Origin: Methylomonas paludis
GTDB taxonomy: Bacteria; Pseudomonadota; Gammaproteobacteria; Methylococcales; Methylomonadaceae
Assembly (NCBI RefSeq): GCF_018734325.1
Contig: NZ_CP073754.1
Coordinates: forward strand, 3,596,001 to 3,660,000
Length of the DNA stretch: 64,000 bases
Direction of reading: 5' to 3'
The translations under genes were made by a program, and so were the position numbers. This document shows, piece after piece, positions 9,391 to 18,100 of this stretch (positions are counted from its first letter, which is position 1; each line of letters starts with the position of its first letter). Under the pieces are notes generated by a model that saw nothing but the letters and a program-made list of their open reading frames with translations, was not told the DNA's origin and did not search any database.

Positions 9391-9548
9391 TGCGGGTAAA
9401 ACCAGCCATAACAGCCTGGATTTACCCGCCACCATCATTCCGCACAGATGACGGGTATTCCGGCTTCGGGATACAATCAGCTATCTGTTTATGCACAGTA
9501 AAAAGTCTTAAAACCTGACGATCGGCAACCATCTGGGTATTTGCCGAT
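9391..9548 (+). promoter_or_regulatory. Structured 5' leader of the TonB-receptor operon
   Basis: Three hairpins lie in the 300 bp before the receptor gene: GCGGGTAAA (9392-9400) with TTTACCCGC (9421-9429), reinforced by an inner CCAG/CTGG; GTATTCC with GGATAC near 9461-9480; and ATCGGCAA (9521-9528) with TTGCCGAT (9541-9548). I could not match this to cobalamin, TPP or c-di-GMP riboswitch consensus elements. It may be an attenuator, a regulatory leader, or a decayed repeat. Confidence 0.35.
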
Positions 9549-9641
9549 AATCGTGCCCGTGTAACATCAATCTAAGCGGAGCGGGTAAGGTCTTTCTGGG
9601 CATCAAACCATCATCCAAGCGCTAACTAAACGTAACTCGAC

Positions 9642-11666
9642 ATGTTTTCGACTTTTTTACCAAGTATATACCGCATTCTTGTCTGCTTAATGGTCTTGAC
9701 CGGCTTAGCAGTACAGGCCGCAGATACTGAAGGTGATGCCATTGAAACCACCAGTGAGTTTTTGCCGTTGAGTCTGGAAGAATTGATGGATCAGGATGTC
9801 ACCAGCTTGGCCCGTAAAGAGCAGACTGTCAAAGAGACCCCTTCTGCTGCTTTTGTGATTACCAGCGAAGATATCCGCCGTTCTGGAGCGACAAACCTAC
9901 CCGATATATTGCGTATGGTACCCGGCATGGATGTCGGCAAAATCAATGCCTGGAATGCCGGGGTTAGCGCCCGAGGCTTCAATGACTTATATGCCAATAA
10001 ACTTCAGGTCATGGTGGATGGCCGGACTATCTACGATCCATTGACCAGTGGCGTATCCTGGGGGCAACAAAATCCCTTTCTGAAAGACATCCAGCGTATA
10101 GAAGTCATACGCGGCCCCAGCGGCACACTATGGGGGGCAAATGCCGTCAATGGCACCATTAATATAATTACCCGCTCTGCTGCCGATACTCAGGGGGGGT
10201 TAGTCAGCGCCGGCGCCGGAAACAAGGAGCAGTCCGGCGGGGTACGTTACGGCAGCAAATTGGCGGATAACACCTATCTGCGCGGCTCAACCAATGCCGT
10301 TTACCGCGATGCCAATGTCGATGCCACCGGCAAGAGCACCAATGATTTTGGTAATGCCGAAACCGTGAATTTTCGTTTGGACAGCCAGCTGAATAGTCAG
10401 GACAAGCTGATGCTGGAAGGCGATTTTTCCAATTATAAGCAAAACGGCTATTTTGTTGGGGTCAGCTCCGCGACACCGCCCTTGTGGACACCAAATGACT
10501 TCGGCAAAACCGGCATAAACAGCAGCCTGCAAGGTTATTGGACCCATCAAACCGAAACCGGTCATGACTGGAAGCTAAACATGGCTTTTACTTATACCGA
10601 TTGGCGGCAGATTGTGGATCAGATGAGCCGTACCAGCTATGTGTTGGATTTCCAGGATAGTTTACCAGTGATAGGCCGGCATAATCTGCTGTGGGGGGCT
10701 AATTTTCAAACCACCTCGGATCAATTTCAAAATAGCCTGACTTTGGCATTTAAACCGGATAATTTTACCCAGAACAATTCCGGGATATTTGTTCAGGACC
10801 AGATAGATCTGAGTAAAGATTTAAAATTGACTTTGGCAAACCGGGTTGAGCATTTCACCTACACCGGCTGGGAAACCGAGCCGAATATCCGCTTACTCTG
10901 GAAAGCCAACAAAATACACAGCTTGTGGGGAGCCATTTCCAGAAGCGTGGTAGTGCCGAATCGAGCCCAGCACAGCATCAACTTGTTTACGCCGGTGCCG
11001 GGCATGCAAACCCCATTTCTGCTGGCAATTGCTAATCCGCAGATGAAAACCGAGAATCTGCTGGCATTTGAATTGGGCTGGCGTTGGCAGGCAGCCAAAA
11101 ATATCGATGTCGATACGGCGTTGTTTTACAACATCTATGACCGCATGCAAGGTACGGTGATTACCAGCACCAGCTATTCGCCCATATATGGTGAGATTTT
11201 GTATGCCCAGGTCGGCAATTACCGCCAGGTGAAAAGCTATGGCGTGGAATTGGCTCTGAATCATCGCATTAACCATCGCTGGCGCTTGCAGACATCGTAT
11301 AGCGCTATCGGTTTTGATACCAGTTATAACAACAGTCTGATCTGGTTGCGCGATCCCTTGGCGGAAAAAAATTACGATCCTCAGCAGCTAATGTCGATAC
11401 GTTCGCAATTCGATGTCAGCAATGACGTGGAGTTTGATGTTTGGGGGCGATATGTTGATCAAATCCATAAAGATCGCGTCAACATCCCCAGTTATTTTGG
11501 TCTGGATGTCAGATTGGGCTGGCATCCGCTTAAAAATCTGGAATTATCGCTAAGTGGTCAAAATCTGCTATATAACCAGCATCCGGAATTTAGCGATATT
11601 TTGTACTATACGGTAGCCAGCCAAATCCAGCGCAGTTATTTTTGTCAAATCAGCTGGCAGTTTTGA
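9642..11666 (+). CDS. TonB-dependent outer-membrane receptor
   Basis: 674-residue outer-membrane beta-barrel receptor energised by TonB-ExbB-ExbD. A signal peptide (residues 1-27, ending AVQAAD) precedes a TonB-box-like region, then the plug domain: KETPSAAFVITSEDIRRSG, LPDILRMVPGMDV, VSARGF, VMVDGRTIYDP, and the conserved RIEVIRGPSGTLWGANAVNG. The remainder is a barrel ending in a terminal Phe (ISWQF), as needed for BAM recognition. The plug resembles colicin I/vitamin B12-type receptors. It is the first gene of a tight cluster: yfiR-like begins 4 bp after its stop and the kinase overlaps yfiR-like. That suggests the receptor feeds a signalling pathway rather than only uptake. The ligand is unknown. 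Confidence 0.92.
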   Translation: MFSTFLPSIYRILVCLMVLTGLAVQAADTEGDAIETTSEFLPLSLEELMDQDVTSLARKEQTVKETPSAAFVITSEDIRRSGATNLPDILRMVPGMDVGKINAWNAGVSARGFNDLYANKLQVMVDGRTIYDPLTSGVSWGQQNPFLKDIQRIEVIRGPSGTLWGANAVNGTINIITRSAADTQGGLVSAGAGNKEQSGGVRYGSKLADNTYLRGSTNAVYRDANVDATGKSTNDFGNAETVNFRLDSQLNSQDKLMLEGDFSNYKQNGYFVGVSSATPPLWTPNDFGKTGINSSLQGYWTHQTETGHDWKLNMAFTYTDWRQIVDQMSRTSYVLDFQDSLPVIGRHNLLWGANFQTTSDQFQNSLTLAFKPDNFTQNNSGIFVQDQIDLSKDLKLTLANRVEHFTYTGWETEPNIRLLWKANKIHSLWGAISRSVVVPNRAQHSINLFTPVPGMQTPFLLAIANPQMKTENLLAFELGWRWQAAKNIDVDTALFYNIYDRMQGTVITSTSYSPIYGEILYAQVGNYRQVKSYGVELALNHRINHRWRLQTSYSAIGFDTSYNNSLIWLRDPLAEKNYDPQQLMSIRSQFDVSNDVEFDVWGRYVDQIHKDRVNIPSYFGLDVRLGWHPLKNLELSLSGQNLLYNQHPEFSDILYYTVASQIQRSYFCQISWQF

Positions 11667-11670
11667 CCGT

Positions 11671-12249
11671 ATGTTGTCTGGTTTGATTAATAAATTTAGA
11701 CATGGCCTCAGGCGTAAAATGCCTGATGTGGTGGTTAAATACGGCCTAAACAAAGCATGTTACAGATTGTTCATGCTAATGTTGCTGCTGGTTCCGTCAG
11801 GTCAAGCCGCTACGCTGAACCGCGAATATCCGCTAAAAGTGGCCTATTTATTTCATTTGGCGGAATTGACCGAATGGCCGGCACCGGCCAATATCAAAAT
11901 CTGTTTACTGGGTGACAGCCCAATCCGCGAATACCTGCCGGCTTTGGCCGGTCAAGCCGTTAATGGTGGTGCGGTACAGATCAGCATTAATCAAGGTATG
12001 GAAGGCGCAGAATGTAATATCATCTTTCTGGCTAATAATGCTGGTTTGACCCCAGAGCTCAGTGCACGAGCCATCAATCAGCATATTTTGCTGGTGAGTG
12101 ATATGGAAGGTTTTGCCGCGCTTGGCGGTATGGTAGAAATAGCATTGCGTGATAACAAATTAAAACTGGTCATATCATTGGAAGTGGTTAAAAAAGCCGG
12201 TTTAAAACTCAGCTCCAAACTATTGCGGATGGCGGAGATTTTGGAATGA
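11671..12249 (+). CDS. YfiR family periplasmic signalling protein
   Basis: 192-residue YfiR/DUF4154 protein. In Pseudomonas, YfiR is a periplasmic repressor that binds the sensor domain of the diguanylate cyclase YfiN. Visible signatures are YPLKVAYLFHLAELTEWP near the mature N-terminus, IKICLLGDSP, CNIIFLA, HILLVSDMEGFA, GGMVEIAL and the terminal GLKLSSKLLRMAEIL. A hydrophobic segment ending SGQAAT serves as signal peptide; because it lies 35-50 residues in, an internal ATG at 11719 may be the true start. The stop codon overlaps the start of the histidine kinase gene (ATGA), so translation is coupled. By analogy it should gate the CHASE8 sensor of that kinase. Confidence 0.85.
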   Translation: MLSGLINKFRHGLRRKMPDVVVKYGLNKACYRLFMLMLLLVPSGQAATLNREYPLKVAYLFHLAELTEWPAPANIKICLLGDSPIREYLPALAGQAVNGGAVQISINQGMEGAECNIIFLANNAGLTPELSARAINQHILLVSDMEGFAALGGMVEIALRDNKLKLVISLEVVKKAGLKLSSKLLRMAEILE

Positions 12250-14150
12250 AATCAGTGTTGAAAACGCGCGCCTCTATTGTCGGTAAATTGGCCGGTATCC
12301 TCAGCCTGATGATAGTGTTGACTTTATTGGTTGCCACCGTCACATTGGCTGTCCGCGAATACCGGGATTTACAGGCCAAACTGGATAATAAACTGGTTTT
12401 GACTGCCGACATGATAGGTCAGAACAGTTCTGTGGCGCTGCTGTTCGATGACCAAAAAACCACTCAGGAAGTGTTAGCCGCTCTGGGCCATGATGCCGAG
12501 ATCACTGAAGGTATTATTGAATCAGTAAGCGGACAGACCTTTGCCGTCTACTCAAAGCCGGCTCAGCAATGGCAGTCGTTTTGGCCGGATAATCTGCCTC
12601 GAACCCGACAAGTCAGCCGGATGATTTACCATAATGGTGATCAATTGGTTGGTCGCATCAGCATGACAGCCGATCTCAGTCAAACCTATAATAGCTTATT
12701 CCATAATGCCTTGATTAATGGTGGAATAGTTTGGATAGCGCTCTGTCTCGCCGGATTATTCGTCTTGCGTTTACAGTATGGCTTTTTAAAACCAATTCTG
12801 CAGTTGGCCGATACTGCTCGCCAAATTGAAAAAGATCATGATTACCGCAAGCGCGCAGTGTATGAGGGTAATGATGAAATCAGGGTTTTGGCCGAAGCCT
12901 TTAATAATATGCTGGCAGAAATACAGCGTAAGGAAAGCTATCTGGAAGATCAGGTGCAGCAACGCACGCAGGCCCTGGAATTGGCAATGCGTAATGCCGA
13001 GGCTGCCAATCAGGCCAAAAGCCAGTTTTTGGCCAATATGAGTCATGAGATACGCACGCCCATGAATGCGATTTTCGGCTTGGTGGAATTATGCCTGAAT
13101 CAGCCGCTGGATAATAAGCCGCGCGCCTATTTACAGCGGGTAGAAACGGCTTCGCGGGCATTGATGTCCATCATCGACGATATCCTGGATTTCTCCAAAA
13201 TAGAAGCAGGGAAAATGCTTTTGGAGGCCATACCTTTCGACATCATGGAGATGATGGAAGCAGTGTATGCAACCATGCGCGAATCTGCCGTCAGTAAAGG
13301 TATCCAATTGCTTCTGGAATGCCAAAACTTCAATTATACCGTGATCGGCGATCCGTATCGTTTACGGCAAGTTCTGCTTAATTTAATCGGTAATGCCATC
13401 AAATTTACCGAACAAGGTGAAGTAAAAGTCTGCTGTCGTGAGTCTAGCCGTCAGCTGGCGCAAGTCTGCTTGGAGTTCAGCATCCTCGATACCGGAATCG
13501 GTATGACTCAGGACCAGCAAACTAAACTATTCCAGCCCTTTAGCCAGGGAGACAGCAGTGTTACCCGTAATTACGGCGGTACCGGTCTGGGTCTGGTAAT
13601 TTCCAAGCAATTGATTGAACAGATGGCGGGAAACATTTGTGTCAGTAGTCAGGAGCACATCGGCTCGGTATTTACCTTTACCGTAAAATTGGATCTGGCC
13701 GATAGTCTGGTTTTGAGCCCAGCCGATCCTGCTCAGCTTGTAGAGTCAAGTTCAGATCGTTTAATGAAGATACGCAACGCCAGGGTACTATTGGTGGAGG
13801 ATAATGAAATCAATCGCCTGGTGGCTACCGAACTGTTGACTCAGGCCGGTTTACAAGTAGATGTGGCAGAAAATGGCGCCCGCGCCCTGGAAAAACTCCT
13901 GCACCAAAATTATGCCTGTGTATTAATGGATGTACAAATGCCGGTAATGGATGGCTATCAAACTACCCGGTTATTAAGAAACATGCCGGGTAGCCGAGAA
14001 TTGCCGGTAATTGCCATGACGGCCAGCGCCATGCCGGCTGACCGTGAGTCCTGTCTGGCGGCAGGTATGAATGATTTTATTAGCAAACCCATCTTACCGG
14101 ACAAATTGTATAAAATCTTGCTCAAATGGGTTAAGCCCCCGTCGGCATAG
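12246..14150 (+). CDS. CHASE8-HAMP hybrid sensor histidine kinase
   Basis: 634-residue inner-membrane hybrid kinase. Domains in order: transmembrane helix (~18-40); periplasmic CHASE8-type sensor with LVLTADMIGQNSSVALLFDD (~55-150); second helix (~158-178); HAMP; HisKA with FLANMSHEIRTPMNA, where His267 is the phosphorylation site; HATPase with NLIGNAIKFTEQGEV, DTGIGM and GGTGLGLVISKQL; and a receiver domain with LLVEDNEINR and LMDVQMPVMDG, where Asp562 is the acceptor. There is no GGDEF output, unlike canonical YfiN. It overlaps the yfiR-like gene by 4 bp, so receptor, periplasmic regulator and kinase form one unit. The phosphotransfer partner is not encoded nearby. Its 3' end overlaps the convergent aldo/keto reductase gene by 20 bp. 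Confidence 0.93.
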   Translation: MKSVLKTRASIVGKLAGILSLMIVLTLLVATVTLAVREYRDLQAKLDNKLVLTADMIGQNSSVALLFDDQKTTQEVLAALGHDAEITEGIIESVSGQTFAVYSKPAQQWQSFWPDNLPRTRQVSRMIYHNGDQLVGRISMTADLSQTYNSLFHNALINGGIVWIALCLAGLFVLRLQYGFLKPILQLADTARQIEKDHDYRKRAVYEGNDEIRVLAEAFNNMLAEIQRKESYLEDQVQQRTQALELAMRNAEAANQAKSQFLANMSHEIRTPMNAIFGLVELCLNQPLDNKPRAYLQRVETASRALMSIIDDILDFSKIEAGKMLLEAIPFDIMEMMEAVYATMRESAVSKGIQLLLECQNFNYTVIGDPYRLRQVLLNLIGNAIKFTEQGEVKVCCRESSRQLAQVCLEFSILDTGIGMTQDQQTKLFQPFSQGDSSVTRNYGGTGLGLVISKQLIEQMAGNICVSSQEHIGSVFTFTVKLDLADSLVLSPADPAQLVESSSDRLMKIRNARVLLVEDNEINRLVATELLTQAGLQVDVAENGARALEKLLHQNYACVLMDVQMPVMDGYQTTRLLRNMPGSRELPVIAMTASAMPADRESCLAAGMNDFISKPILPDKLYKILLKWVKPPSA

Positions 14151-14997
14151 CCTGCAGCACACTGCTGATTGCCGCACATTCAGCGCGGCTTAAGCTAAAA
14201 TCAAAAATAGCCAGATCAGCGCGCATATGCTCTGCCGAGCTGGTGCCGGTTAAGGGCTGAATGCCAATTTGACTTAAATAACGGAAAAACAGCTGGGCCG
14301 GACTGCGCTGATAATTCAGGGCCAGGGCTTGCAGGCTGGCATGGGCCAGCACTTGCGGATTGGCGGTCAAAGTCCAGAAACTCTGATAAACAATCTGCCG
14401 GTCCCGGCAAAATTCGCGCAATTCCCAGTCATAACCGGTGCGGGCATAAAAACGGTTCTGAATTAGTGCCGGTTTAACCCTGGCTTTTGCATACAGCGTT
14501 TTAAATTGGGTTACAGCATAACAATTACTGATGCCTAGCTGTTTCACCGCGCCACTGGCGTAAATTTGTTCCATGGCCTGCCAGACTTCCATTAATTGGT
14601 GTGGGTCTGCCAGCGGAGAATGTAACAGCAAGCCATCCAGATAATCGGTGCCCAGATTTTCCAACGAGGTTTGAAAAGACTGTAATACCTGTTCGCTCAG
14701 GCTGGCCTGAGGCGAGTAGGGCACTTGTAAAGGGTCTTGACCATCCAGCGGAGTAAATTTGCTTTGCAGATAAATCTGGCTGCGGCTCAGGCCTTGCTTT
14801 AAACACGCAGCCAGACCGGCTCCCACACCGGCTTCATGGTAATGTTTAGGCTGGCAAGCCGTGTCTATACCCCAAAAGCCCAGATTCAGCGCCTGTGTTA
14901 CCAGCGCCGCCGTCTGCTGTTTTTTCCAGGCAGTGCCGTAGATCAGGCGAGGCATCTGCACCCCGGCGGCACTCAATAAAAAATCCGGATCAGACAT
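14131..14997 (-). CDS. Aldo/keto reductase
   Basis: About 288-residue NADPH-dependent oxidoreductase with an AKR (beta/alpha)8 fold. The catalytic tetrad is visible: Asp in FWGIDTACQ, Tyr in KHYHEAGVGAG, Lys in IYLQSKFTP and His in LDGLLLHSPL. A C-terminal QPLTGTSSAEHM segment matches the cofactor-binding region, although the usual IPG(S/T) is altered. The frame opens at TTG 15003, but ATG 14997 is the more likely start. It converges with the hybrid kinase gene and overlaps its last codons. The substrate is unknown; it is similar to small-aldehyde reductases of the family. No operon partner is evident except possibly the small gene upstream at 15041. Confidence 0.88.
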   Translation of the reverse strand: MSDPDFLLSAAGVQMPRLIYGTAWKKQQTAALVTQALNLGFWGIDTACQPKHYHEAGVGAGLAACLKQGLSRSQIYLQSKFTPLDGQDPLQVPYSPQASLSEQVLQSFQTSLENLGTDYLDGLLLHSPLADPHQLMEVWQAMEQIYASGAVKQLGISNCYAVTQFKTLYAKARVKPALIQNRFYARTGYDWELREFCRDRQIVYQSFWTLTANPQVLAHASLQALALNYQRSPAQLFFRYLSQIGIQPLTGTSSAEHMRADLAIFDFSLSRAECAAISSVLQAMPTGA

Positions 14998-15040
14998 TAT
15001 CAATCTCAGGCTGCTAAATCAGTGATAGGCAGCATTATGC

Positions 15041-15340
15041 TTACCAGTCCAACATGACTTCATCCCAGTCTATCTGCTCAGTGATAAAACCGTGCTCACC
15101 AAAAAAATCTTCGGCGGCCAGAGCTTTGTCACTCTGTTTTTGCTGATACAGGGCGTAATTGATGCCGCGGCTAAACGCCTCTTTAAACAGCTCTTCCATG
15201 TGTCTGGGTTGAAAGTGTTCAAGGATGGCGGTTTTCAGTTCGGTTATGGTGGCATCTTCAAAATCGGTGGCAGTTGAGCCACCGGTCCCCAGTAGCTGCG
15301 CGTAAATTTCGGTTAATGCTTGTTTTTCGGAGGTGTCCAT
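15041..15340 (-). CDS. Conserved-looking small protein, unknown function
   Basis: 99 residues, acidic and alpha-helical in appearance (MDTSEKQALTEIYAQLLG, TITELKTAILEHFQPRHMEELFKEAF). It has no signal peptide or membrane helix. I do not recognise a family. Coding is plausible because the frame is uninterrupted, the composition matches local genes, and it sits head-to-tail between the DUF815 ATPase and the aldo/keto reductase with about 40 and 110 bp spacing. It may be expressed with the ATPase upstream. Confidence 0.65.
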   Translation of the reverse strand: MDTSEKQALTEIYAQLLGTGGSTATDFEDATITELKTAILEHFQPRHMEELFKEAFSRGINYALYQQKQSDKALAAEDFFGEHGFITEQIDWDEVMLDW

Positions 15341-15452
15341 AGGGAAATTATTACTCAGGGTAAATGCAAACAGTCAGTCGGTCGGCAGCCTGATACTAAA
15401 TGATTTACTGATAGCTTTGTAACTTCAACATTTCAACTGCTGCTTTGCCGAA

Positions 15453-16223
15453 TCAAACCGACTGCCGTGTCTCGGTATAGCTATTATAAAACTGTTTAGC
15501 GCTACGACCATTTTTTGCCGCATTTTGATGGGCAAATGCCAAAGCAGCACGGTGCAGTTGCTCCCGGTCCCCCTGATAGTCACTGAAATAATGGTCAACA
15601 ATGTTCAGGTAAGTATCGCTGTGGGGCGGATAAAATGCCAGGCGTAAGCCAAACCGGTCGGAAAGCGAGATTTTTTCTTCTATGGTATCAGCATAATGTA
15701 CTTCACCATCAATCAGCTTAGTGTCCAGATTGTCGCGCATATGCTCAGGTTGCAAGTGGCGGCGATTCGATGTGGCATAAAACAGCACATTTTGCGGCGG
15801 CGGCTCAATAGAACCCTCCAGTATGCTTTTCAGCGGCTTGTATAACACCTCACCGGTTTCAAATGACAGATCATCGCAATAGATGATAAAGCGTTGCGGC
15901 AGTTCGCGCAGTTCATCAACAATTTCCGGCAGAAAGATCAAATCCTCCTTGTCCAGTTGCACCACCCGTAAGCCCAAATGTTTGTAGGCGTTTAACAGGC
16001 CTTTGATCAACGATGACTTGCCGGTGCCACGCGCACCCCACAACAAAGCATTATTGGCCGGTAATCCGCTGATAAAGCGTTCGGTATTGTCAATCAACTG
16101 CTGCTTTTGCTGATCTATGCCGATTAGCTGGGCAAGACTCAGCTCATCCAGTTGTTTAACCGGGCGCAAATACTGCTGGCGTTGACGCCAGATGGCTGCA
16201 TAAGTGGTGTTCCAGTCTATCAC
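15453..16223 (-). CDS. DUF815 family AAA+ ATPase
   Basis: 256-residue cytosolic P-loop ATPase of the DUF815 family. Walker A is LLWGARGTGKSSLIKG (residues ~58-73), Walker B is FIIYCDDLSFE, and sensor-1-like VLFYATSNRRHL follows. The region FETGEVLYKPLKSILEG is diagnostic for the family. The start is GTG at 16223 (VIDWNTTYAAIW). Its physiological role is not established; members are predicted remodelling ATPases. The small hypothetical gene at 15041 lies just downstream in the same direction and may be co-transcribed. Confidence 0.92.
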   Translation of the reverse strand: MIDWNTTYAAIWRQRQQYLRPVKQLDELSLAQLIGIDQQKQQLIDNTERFISGLPANNALLWGARGTGKSSLIKGLLNAYKHLGLRVVQLDKEDLIFLPEIVDELRELPQRFIIYCDDLSFETGEVLYKPLKSILEGSIEPPPQNVLFYATSNRRHLQPEHMRDNLDTKLIDGEVHYADTIEEKISLSDRFGLRLAFYPPHSDTYLNIVDHYFSDYQGDREQLHRAALAFAHQNAAKNGRSAKQFYNSYTETRQSV

Positions 16224-16248
16224 AGGCTATAAACTCTGGTTGGTGGCT

Positions 16249-16383
16249 TTAATCTATGTTAACGCGGTTGCCAAAAAGCCAACGCCTGGCAAAAGCTGCC
16301 AAGCTGGCCTGATTTTCGGCATAAACTGGTTTGTCCGGCAAAGCATAACCAACTTCCCGGCCCAAGCAGGGATAGCAAACCAT
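16249..16383 (-). CDS. Possible 44-residue ORF
   Basis: A short leftward ATG frame (beginning MVCYPCLGREVGYAL, ending RWLFGNRVNID) sits between the RlpA-like and DUF815 genes. Its amino-acid composition looks protein-like, but there is no clear ribosome-binding site and no family match that I recognise. It could be a small protein or the remnant of a longer gene. Confidence 0.22.
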   Translation of the reverse strand: MVCYPCLGREVGYALPDKPVYAENQASLAAFARRWLFGNRVNID

Positions 16384-16406
16384 TTGATGCTGAAAATCAA
16401 GAGATT

Positions 16407-16811
16407 TTAGGCTTCGCCTAAACTTACAACAGTGATTTTGACCTTGGCAATACCGGCTTGCAGGAAGCCCAGTTCTTTGGCTGCCTGTTTGGATAAATCC
16501 AGTAAGCGTCTGTTTGAACGGTGTGCCCGGGAATTAATACGGACATCGACACTTTGATTGTTTTTCAAGTTTACAACATGTATAACTGTACCAAACGGTA
16601 AGGTCGCATGTGCTGCTGTCAGGTCGTGTTTGTCATAGCGTTCACCGCTTGCGGTTCGGTGTCCATGAAATTTATCGTTAAAATAAGAAGCAATACCAAT
16701 TTGATCATCAAAAGCATTAAATTCAGCGGCTTTTGTCAGACCGGTAGTGCAAAACAATGCCAGCGTAACCGAAAGCATTGTTTTAGCTAACCATCTGTTA
16801 ATTCTCATCAT
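16407..16811 (-). CDS. RlpA-like double-psi beta-barrel protein, catalytic Asp missing
   Basis: 134-residue exported protein: signal peptide (residues 1-29, ...TGLTKAAEF) followed by a double-psi beta-barrel of the RlpA family, whose active members cleave denuded peptidoglycan glycan strands. The motif TASGERYD (Glu57) and TAAHATLPFG (His68) are kept. The next hallmark, normally RINDRGP, reads RINSRAHR, so Ser94 replaces the acidic residue. No C-terminal SPOR domain is present and there is no lipobox Cys, so it is a minimal form. It may be catalytically inactive or a binding-only homologue. It is transcribed divergently from the FAH-family gene across a 350-bp spacer. Confidence 0.82.
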   Translation of the reverse strand: MMRINRWLAKTMLSVTLALFCTTGLTKAAEFNAFDDQIGIASYFNDKFHGHRTASGERYDKHDLTAAHATLPFGTVIHVVNLKNNQSVDVRINSRAHRSNRRLLDLSKQAAKELGFLQAGIAKVKITVVSLGEA

Positions 16812-17162
16812 TTACCCCCTTCATTTCGTCAATGTTATGGCTGATGAGTTTTCAGGTTAACCCACAAAATCTATGATGGCAAGCAAAAAATGCCGGCTAG
16901 CACGGATTTGTAATAAAGTCAACAGGCTTAAAAATTCCGCCGCAGGCCAGAGAATTCGGGGGTTTGTCGGCTTTGAAGCGCCGAAAAAATTTTTTTGGCT
17001 AAGGGGCTGATTACAAACAAACTTCTAATTTTTGCCTGGTTTTTTAGGCCTGAAAACCGCTAAAAAAAGCCATTTTTTGGCAAAATTTACCAGCAAATTA
17101 ACTGAGCAGCAGTACAGCCTTAAGCTAAAATAGCCGGTTTTTGCCACCCAAAACCACCAAAG
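16812..17162. other. 351-bp divergent intergenic region
   Basis: AT-rich spacer between the leftward rlpA-like gene and the rightward FAH gene, presumably carrying both promoters. A small hairpin (CGGC...GCCG near 16969-16984) is followed by an A6T7 run, which resembles a terminator on the plus strand, but no upstream rightward gene requires one. Nothing else was recognised. Confidence 0.4.
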
Positions 17163-18038
17163 ATGAAGCTGATTACCTTTACTCATAACCGGATTACCCA
17201 AATAGGCGCTGTCAGCGGAGAAAGCGTAGTCGTTGCGACCGGAAATATCGAGGCCGGTACCGATATGATCAGTTTTTTGAGCAGTGGACAGGCCGGTTTG
17301 ACGGCTTTACAGGCCCTGATTGATACTGGTGAACAGCGTATTCCCCTGGCCGAAGTAAGCTTGCTGGCACCGATACTGCGCCCCGGCAAGTTTTTGGGCA
17401 TCGGTTTAAATTATGCCGATCATATCGAAGAAACCGGTCGGGATAGACCCGAATACCCGACGTTTTTTACCAAACAAAGCAGCTGTGTTATTGGTATTGG
17501 TGCGCCTATCCATTGCCCAGCCGTTTCGGATAAAGTGGATTATGAAGGCGAACTGGCCTTTGTGATTGGCAAACGCTGCCGGAATGTAGCGCTGGAAAAT
17601 GCTCATCAGGTGATTGCCGGCTATACCATCTGTAATGACGTTACCGTGCGTGATTGGCAGCATCGTTCGCCGACCTGGACGCTAGGTAAATCCTTTGACA
17701 GCCACGGCCCATTAGGCCCCTGGCTGGTGACAGCAGATGAAATTACCGATCCGCATAATTTGCAACTGCAAACCTGGGTAGACGAAGAATTGCGTCAGAA
17801 TGCCAATACCGGGGAAATGTTGTTCAATTGCTATGAAATGGTCGCCTATCTAAGTCAGGCCATGACCCTAGAGCCGGGTGATGTGATCACCACCGGTACC
17901 CCAAGCGGGGTAGGGGTAAAAATGAAACCGCGCGGCTATTTAAAACCCGGTCAGACAGTACGTATCGATATCGCCGGCATCGGTAGCTTAAGCAATCCGG
18001 TGATCGCCGAACCCGCAGATTTTGTGTTAGGGGCTTAA
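17163..18038 (+). CDS. Fumarylacetoacetate hydrolase (FAH) family protein
   Basis: 291-residue metal-dependent enzyme of the FAH superfamily, which includes hydrolases and decarboxylases of 2-oxo acids such as fumarylpyruvate and acylpyruvates. The C-terminal catalytic domain starts at KFLGIGLNYADHIEE. Metal ligands appear in DYEGELAFVIG (Glu, Glu) and in CNDVTVRDWQ (Asp). Later motifs are LGKSFDSHGPLGPWLV and GDVITTGTPSGVG, both standard in the family. The short N-terminal domain precedes these. There is no pathway partner next to it, so the substrate is not inferable. A strong hairpin lies between its stop and the convergent kup gene. Confidence 0.9.
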   Translation: MKLITFTHNRITQIGAVSGESVVVATGNIEAGTDMISFLSSGQAGLTALQALIDTGEQRIPLAEVSLLAPILRPGKFLGIGLNYADHIEETGRDRPEYPTFFTKQSSCVIGIGAPIHCPAVSDKVDYEGELAFVIGKRCRNVALENAHQVIAGYTICNDVTVRDWQHRSPTWTLGKSFDSHGPLGPWLVTADEITDPHNLQLQTWVDEELRQNANTGEMLFNCYEMVAYLSQAMTLEPGDVITTGTPSGVGVKMKPRGYLKPGQTVRIDIAGIGSLSNPVIAEPADFVLGA

Positions 18039-18057
18039 GCCCGGCAAACGGCCTGAG

Positions 18058-18087
18058 CTCAGCTCCCGGCGGCCGCTGGGAGCTGAG
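18058..18087. terminator. Bidirectional hairpin between FAH gene and kup
   Basis: Perfect 10-bp stem CTCAGCTCCC / GGGAGCTGAG with a 10-nt GC-rich loop, in the 62-bp gap between two convergent genes. Its position and symmetry suit termination of both transcripts. Confidence 0.55.
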
Positions 18088-18100
18088 TAAAAGCGCTGTT

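Noticed and set aside
9341-9641. Cobalamin, TPP or c-di-GMP riboswitch before the TonB receptor
   Set aside because: None of the conserved core strings of those riboswitches was found; only generic hairpins are present.
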